NCBI GenBank assembly: GCA_017447485.1
Contig: JAFSNI010000024.1
Span: 1 to 46,120 of the forward strand
DNA from: Candidatus Saccharimonadota bacterium
Lineage (GTDB): Bacteria > Patescibacteriota > Saccharimonadia > Saccharimonadales > Saccharimonadaceae
Length of the DNA stretch: 46,120 nucleotides
Direction of reading: 5' to 3'
The translations under genes were made by a program, and so were the position numbers. The notes below the pieces were generated by a model that saw only the letters and a list, made by a program, of their open reading frames with translations, did not search any database and was not told the origin of the DNA. The number at the start of each line of letters is the position of its first letter. Within the stretch, counting starts at the first letter, position 1. Below are positions 42,450 to 46,120 of the stretch, one piece after another.

Positions 42450-42458
42450 ATTATATCA
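42450..42458 (-). promoter_or_regulatory. Extended -10 promoter of tRNA-Pro(UGG)
   Basis: TGATATAAT, 8 bases before the mature 5' end, in the 24-bp gap between the two tRNA-Pro genes. Confidence 0.65.
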
Positions 42459-42465
42459 TACTTTG

Positions 42466-42541
42466 TGGTCAGGGTGATCAGACTTGAACTGACGACCTCA
42501 GCGTCCCGAACGCTGCGCGCTACCAACTGCGCCACACCCTG
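42466..42541 (-). tRNA. tRNA-Pro (CGG anticodon)
   Basis: 76 bases including CCA. Acceptor CAGGGTG pairs with CACCCTG; the anticodon arm CAGCG-TTCGGGA-CGCTG gives CGG. Closely similar to the neighbouring tRNA-Pro(UGG), consistent with a tandem duplication. Confidence 0.95.
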
Positions 42542-42551
42542 ACACACCACT

Positions 42552-42560
42552 ATTATATCA
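42552..42560 (-). promoter_or_regulatory. Extended -10 promoter of tRNA-Pro(CGG)
   Basis: TGATATAAT, 10 bases before the mature 5' end, overlapping the stop of the 42558-42890 gene. Confidence 0.65.
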
Positions 42561-42890
42561 CATTTCTTCTAGAATGCCCAGCTTCTCGTCTGAAAGTGCC
42601 TCCGCCCCAAATGGATCACTATAGCTATCCAGCGCTTTCACTTCTACTTCCAAATTCTCAAGATAGTCCTCTAACACCTCTTTCGTAATCACTCCTGTTT
42701 TGCTAAACTCATAATCCTCTTCCTCATCTTCCGAAATCTCTTCCTCGTCCGGCAAAAACCCTGGCCGCGACCGATCAAGATAAATATCCCCTGAATTATG
42801 ATAAACCGCCAGTGACACCGAAGTCGTTGCCACCGCTATCACCACCGCCATAGTCCCCAAAATCGTCAAATTCCTTCCACCAGTCGTCAT
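42558..42890 (-). CDS. Small N-anchored acidic exported protein
   Basis: 110 aa. One N-terminal membrane helix or uncleaved signal (about 8-28, ILGTMAVVIAVATTSVSLAV), then a very acidic outer region (DEEEISEDEEEDYE) and a short helical tail. It overlaps the preceding gene by 4 bases, so the two are co-translated. Family unknown. Confidence 0.62.
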   Translation of the reverse strand: MTTGGRNLTILGTMAVVIAVATTSVSLAVYHNSGDIYLDRSRPGFLPDEEEISEDEEEDYEFSKTGVITKEVLEDYLENLEVEVKALDSYSDPFGAEALSDEKLGILEEM

Positions 42891-43399
42891 AGGCTAGCCT
42901 CCAGCTCTTGCACTAACTTCACCTGCACTCCCGCCAGCTTCTTCAACTTCGCCGCCTTCTCCGCTACTTTCGCCCGCTTCGTCCTCACTTCCACTAATTT
43001 TTCATAAAACTTCTCCGGTTCTGCCTTACAATCAAACAAAGTCAAGTCCTCCAGTCCTTTCTGGTAATCAATATAGCTATTCACAAAATCCGCCCGCGTC
43101 ACATTAAAATCATTTTGATTATTAATCAACCCTGTCCCTGGCAAATTATTTTCCACTAGTCTTACATTTAGCGGCATAATAAATTTCGACAGAATCGTCT
43201 CATAATACCGCCCCAAATATACCCGCACCCGCGAATCACTACGCTGCAAATCCCGCAAGTTATCATGAATAATTTCGCAACGATCATAAATTGCATTTTT
43301 TTGCGTCTCAGAAATCGCATTAACAGGGGTAGCAGCACCGAAAACTTGCAAAATTAGCATAAGTATGATATAATGAGAAGACATAGCCTTTTTCTTCAT
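42887..43399 (-). CDS. Secreted coiled-coil protein
   Basis: 170 aa. Signal peptide (cleavage likely after PVNA near residue 28), then a mostly helical charged mature part with two Cys (DRCEIIH and LFDCKAE) and a heptad-like C-terminus (KRAKVAEKAAKLKKLAGV). It is leaderless, first of a two-gene operon with the acidic anchored protein; opposite charge suggests they might bind each other. Family unknown. Confidence 0.65.
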   Translation of the reverse strand: MKKKAMSSHYIILMLILQVFGAATPVNAISETQKNAIYDRCEIIHDNLRDLQRSDSRVRVYLGRYYETILSKFIMPLNVRLVENNLPGTGLINNQNDFNVTRADFVNSYIDYQKGLEDLTLFDCKAEPEKFYEKLVEVRTKRAKVAEKAAKLKKLAGVQVKLVQELEASL

Positions 43400-43406
43400 A
43401 TTCTAT

Positions 43407-43415
43407 ATTATATCA
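43407..43415 (-). promoter_or_regulatory. Extended -10 promoter, leaderless secreted-protein gene
   Basis: TGATATAAT ends 7 bases before the ATG at 43399 and overlaps the stop of the next upstream gene. Confidence 0.65.
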
Positions 43416-44105
43416 CATACCCTCAAGCATTGCGGCGTCTAGCCCCAAAACCTTGCCACTCCGGAGGACAAACAACACAGACCAGTCGCTCCCTTCAAGA
43501 TATTCATTCGCCTTTACTTCCGCCCCAATCGCGTCAATCACAAAACCGTCAATATGCAACGTCCCCGCCACCGCAAAATTGTTCCCGCTGTTACCCGCAA
43601 GTGGCACATATTTCACCGTTCCGTCTGTCATAATCAGCCCCAGTCCACCCCTAAAACCTTCTATGCTAGTATTATTTAGTTGCACTGCTTTATAGATCTT
43701 CCCCACCACGCCGCTAATCTGGCAACTGCTCGCGCTATAATCGCTACCATTTCTCGTCATCACCTCACATTCAGAAATCGCACCGTCCCTCAACTTCAAG
43801 TTTAAATATGCCAAGTTGCCACCCGTATCAAAAGTTGCTGAGCTCACATTTATCGTATAGACTTCCGGTGCTTCCGCCACTAGTATCGGATTCATCACCG
43901 CCGTACCATCATCACAAGTCGGGATTTCATCCCCGCTCGCCGCCGCGCACTCCGCCTTTACCGTCGCCACTTCATTATTTTTCACCACCAGCATCACCAC
44001 AGCAAAAATCAAACTCGCCACCGCTACTGCTGCCATCACAATTCCAAAAATTCTCCAGCTAAAACTGTTCCGCTTTTTGCCCCCTAAAATAATATCATCC
44101 TGCAT
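43413..44105 (-). CDS. Membrane-anchored exported protein, paralogue of 26729-27469
   Basis: 230 aa. A short cytoplasmic tail, one membrane helix (about 17-42, IFGIVMAAVAVASLIFAVVML) and an outer domain with four Cys (KAECAAA, IPTCDDG, ISECEVM, SSCQIS). GKIYKAVQLN, LGLIMTDGTVKYV, NNFAVAGTLHIDGFVIDAI and VLFVLRSGKVLGL line up with the protein at 26729-27469. Function unknown; probably on the cell surface. Confidence 0.7.
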   Translation of the reverse strand: MQDDIILGGKKRNSFSWRIFGIVMAAVAVASLIFAVVMLVVKNNEVATVKAECAAASGDEIPTCDDGTAVMNPILVAEAPEVYTINVSSATFDTGGNLAYLNLKLRDGAISECEVMTRNGSDYSASSCQISGVVGKIYKAVQLNNTSIEGFRGGLGLIMTDGTVKYVPLAGNSGNNFAVAGTLHIDGFVIDAIGAEVKANEYLEGSDWSVLFVLRSGKVLGLDAAMLEGM

Positions 44106-44128
44106 AAAATTGCCCTTCTTATGCTTTA

Positions 44129-44137
44129 ATTATAACA
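44129..44137 (-). promoter_or_regulatory. Extended -10 promoter (TGTTATAAT)
   Basis: Minus-strand TGTTATAAT between the lepA stop and the ATG at 44105; the leader has AAGGGC. Confidence 0.62.
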
Positions 44138-44139
44138 TA

Positions 44140-45909
44140 CTAGTCGCGTTTTAACATTACCGTAAACGCCTCGCTCGGGATGTCAATTTTCCCAAACCGC
44201 TTCATCCTCGCCTTACCGCGCTTCTGCTTTTCGAGGAGTTTCGCCTTCCGGTCTCGGTCGCCCGTGTGGATTTTTACCGTCACGTCTTTCCGATACGCCC
44301 CAATCGTCTCGCGCGCAATAATTCTCGCCCCAATCGCCGCCTGAAGCGCCACTTCCCAGTTCTGCCGCGGAATCACCTCTTTTAGCTTCTTCGTCGTCTC
44401 CCGCCCCAGCGCATCCGCCTCACTCCTGTGGCACATTACCGACAGCGCATCAATTTTATGCCCGCCCACCAAAAAGTCCACCCGCACCAAATCTTCCGCT
44501 CGGTAACCATTCAACTCATAGTTAAACGACGCATAGCCACTCGTCACCGACTTCAACTGGTCGTAAAAATCCGTCAGTAAATTCGCCATCGGCGCCTCAA
44601 AGTCAATCACCGCCCGGTCCTCGATATAAGACAAGCTCGTCTGGTGCCCCCGTTTTTTGTTAATCAAATCAAGCACATTCCCAATCATCGACTTCGGTAA
44701 AATAATCTCGCCCTTTACCCACGGCTCCCGAATCTCCGCAATTTCGCTCATGTCCGGCAGGTCCGCCGCCGATTTTATCTCCAAAATCTCCCCGTTATTC
44801 ATTACTACCTCGTAATTCGTCGACGGATTCGTCACGATTAAGTCTAGTCCGAACTCCCGCTCCAGCCGCTCCTTAATAATATCCATATGGAGCAGTCCAA
44901 GGAATCCAATCCGCAGCCCGAATCCGAGCACCGGCGAATTTTCCGGCTCAAACGCCAGCGCCGAGTCAGACAGCGACAGCTTCTCAATCGCCTCTTTCAG
45001 CTCCTTATATTGGTCATTCGACACCGGAAAAAATCCCGCATACACAAACGGCAAAACGTGCTTGTAGCCAGGCAAAGCCTGCGAAGCCGGATTCTTCGCG
45101 ATCGTCACTGTATCGCCAACCCGCGCCTCGCGCGTGGTTTTCAAATTCGTCACAATATACCCAATTTCCCCCTCAGACAACTTCTCTCGTGGATTCATTT
45201 TCGGCGTCAAAACTCCAACCTCAAGCGCCAGCCCCTTTGTCTCCGCCGCCATCATCAAAATCTCGGCATTTTTCTTAATTTCCCCCTCAAACACTCTCAC
45301 ATACAGCACCACCCCCCGATAATCATCGAAATACGAATCGAATATCAGAGCCTTAGTTTTATCAGAATCATTATTTTTAATATCATTTAAGCTAATAATT
45401 CTGTCTAAAATCAAATCAATATTATATCCAGTTTTCCCAGAAACCTCAATAATCTCTTCACGCGGGCAACCAAGCAAATTCATAATCTGTGCCGCCACGC
45501 CCTCGACATCCGCCGCCGGCAAATCTACTTTATTAATCACCGGAATAATCTGGAGATCCTGTTCAATCGCAAGATACACATTCGCGAGCGTCTGCGCCTG
45601 AATCCCCTGCGTCGCATCGACCACCAGCACCGCCGTTTCCACCGCTTGTAAACTCCGCGAAACTTCATACGAAAAATCTACATGCCCCGGCGTATCAATC
45701 AGATTCAGAGTATAGCCCTTCCACTGCATCGTCACTGGCGCGAGCTTGATCGTAATCCCCTTTTCACGCTCCAGCTCCATCGAATCGAGCAGTTGCTCCT
45801 TCATTTCGCGCTTCTCCACCGTCCCAGTAAGCTCCATCATCCGATCCGCAATCGTGGACTTCCCATGATCAATATGCGCAATAATGCAAAAATTCCGTAT
45901 TTTATCCAT
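44140..45909 (-). CDS. lepA: Elongation factor 4 (LepA)
   Basis: 589 aa, about the usual 600. GTPase domain with IAHIDHGKSTIADRM, DTPGHVDFSYEV and NKVDLPAADVE, an EF-G-like middle, and the LepA-specific C-terminal domain (GDRDRKAKLLEKQKRGKARMK, shown here in parts). It back-translocates stalled ribosomes. Starts 3 bases after the pnp stop, so translation is probably coupled. Confidence 0.96.
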   Translation of the reverse strand: MDKIRNFCIIAHIDHGKSTIADRMMELTGTVEKREMKEQLLDSMELEREKGITIKLAPVTMQWKGYTLNLIDTPGHVDFSYEVSRSLQAVETAVLVVDATQGIQAQTLANVYLAIEQDLQIIPVINKVDLPAADVEGVAAQIMNLLGCPREEIIEVSGKTGYNIDLILDRIISLNDIKNNDSDKTKALIFDSYFDDYRGVVLYVRVFEGEIKKNAEILMMAAETKGLALEVGVLTPKMNPREKLSEGEIGYIVTNLKTTREARVGDTVTIAKNPASQALPGYKHVLPFVYAGFFPVSNDQYKELKEAIEKLSLSDSALAFEPENSPVLGFGLRIGFLGLLHMDIIKERLEREFGLDLIVTNPSTNYEVVMNNGEILEIKSAADLPDMSEIAEIREPWVKGEIILPKSMIGNVLDLINKKRGHQTSLSYIEDRAVIDFEAPMANLLTDFYDQLKSVTSGYASFNYELNGYRAEDLVRVDFLVGGHKIDALSVMCHRSEADALGRETTKKLKEVIPRQNWEVALQAAIGARIIARETIGAYRKDVTVKIHTGDRDRKAKLLEKQKRGKARMKRFGKIDIPSEAFTVMLKRD

Positions 45910-45912
45910 ATT

Positions 45913-46120
45913 TTATTCTACGCCAATCATCGACAGGCTCAATTTCCCATGTTCAATCGCCACTAGCCTTACCCGCACTTTGTCGCCCACATGCAAAACT
46001 TCCTCCACCGACTTTAGTCGCTTACCCTCGCGAATTTGCGAAATGTGCAGCATCCCGTCAATCCCTGGCATGATGTTCACAAACGCCCCGAAATCTTTAA
46101 TCGTCACCACCGTTCCATTA
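45913..46120 (-). CDS. pnp: Polynucleotide phosphorylase, C-terminal S1 domain (5' part beyond the window)
   Basis: The visible 68 codons encode an S1 RNA-binding domain: VVTIKDFGAFVNIMPGIDGMLHISQI and VGDKVRVRLVAIEHGKLSLS (given in parts). The frame is open to the window edge. The wording fits the C-terminal S1 of PNPase, the phosphorolytic 3'-5' exoribonuclease; another S1 protein (e.g. RpsA) is possible because the rest is not visible. Confidence 0.7.
   Translation of the reverse strand, partial: NGTVVTIKDFGAFVNIMPGIDGMLHISQIREGKRLKSVEEVLHVGDKVRVRLVAIEHGKLSLSMIGVE

Noticed and set aside
2099-46120. Alternative genetic code with UGA as Gly (as in SR1/Gracilibacteria)
   Set aside because: TGA ends many genes at ATGA overlaps (ruvC, radA, pgi, aguA, tsaE), with no read-through needed to complete families.
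1-46120. CRISPR array or cas genes
   Set aside because: No regularly spaced short repeats and no Cas motifs found.

Overview
The window looks like a chromosomal segment of a Saccharibacteria (TM7)/Patescibacteria-type bacterium with a reduced genome. The reasons are very tight packing with 4-bp ATGA overlaps, many shortened housekeeping proteins (TsaB about 110 aa, Pgi 375 aa, a MurC-like ligase of about 406 aa), an RNase HII-YraN fusion, a 23S rRNA gene with no 16S in front of it, and many small membrane or secreted proteins with no familiar family. TGA is used as a stop, so the code is the standard one. This assignment is inference; no species is claimed.

Layout: 1-1847 holds the 5' part of a 23S rRNA gene (minus strand) with its own consensus promoter. 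2.1-6.4 kb holds an HTH regulator plus UvrD-like helicase, a NYN-domain protein and an ApeA-like HEPN protein, possibly a small defence cluster. 6.4-11.9 kb is the most striking region. Two homologous three-gene surface cassettes point away from each other on either side of a 981-bp segment that carries a complete tyrosine recombinase and one TTGACA-N17-TATAAT promoter. The segment is bounded by perfect 105-bp inverted repeats. This is the architecture of a self-contained invertible-promoter switch that would express one cassette or the other; as assembled, the promoter faces the left cassette.

12-18 kb contains small membrane genes, a secreted HNH nuclease, ychF (apparently with an ATT start codon), a beta-helix-like surface protein, rnhB-yraN and rplS. 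18-22.7 kb carries radA-ruvC-ruvA, a MurC/Mpl-type ligase and tsaE-tsaB. 22.6-26.7 kb has a fibro-slime-like membrane protein and clpC-clpP; the clpC promoter is overlaid by a CIRCE operator. 27-37.5 kb is a metabolic run: an adenylate-forming ligase, galU, gpmI, agmatine deiminase, an amino acid/polyamine antiporter, putrescine carbamoyltransferase, carbamate kinase and pgi. Together these could turn agmatine into putrescine, CO2, ammonia and ATP beside a partial sugar-phosphate pathway. 37.5-46.1 kb has tRNA-Leu(CAG), an M1 aminopeptidase, ftsH, two tRNA-Pro genes, small secreted proteins, lepA and the 3' end of pnp.

A pattern runs through the window. Most promoters are extended -10 boxes (TGnTATAAT) with poor -35 boxes, and in about ten genes the -10 box lies 6-7 bases before the start codon, which predicts leaderless mRNAs. 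This pattern was used to correct several start codons.
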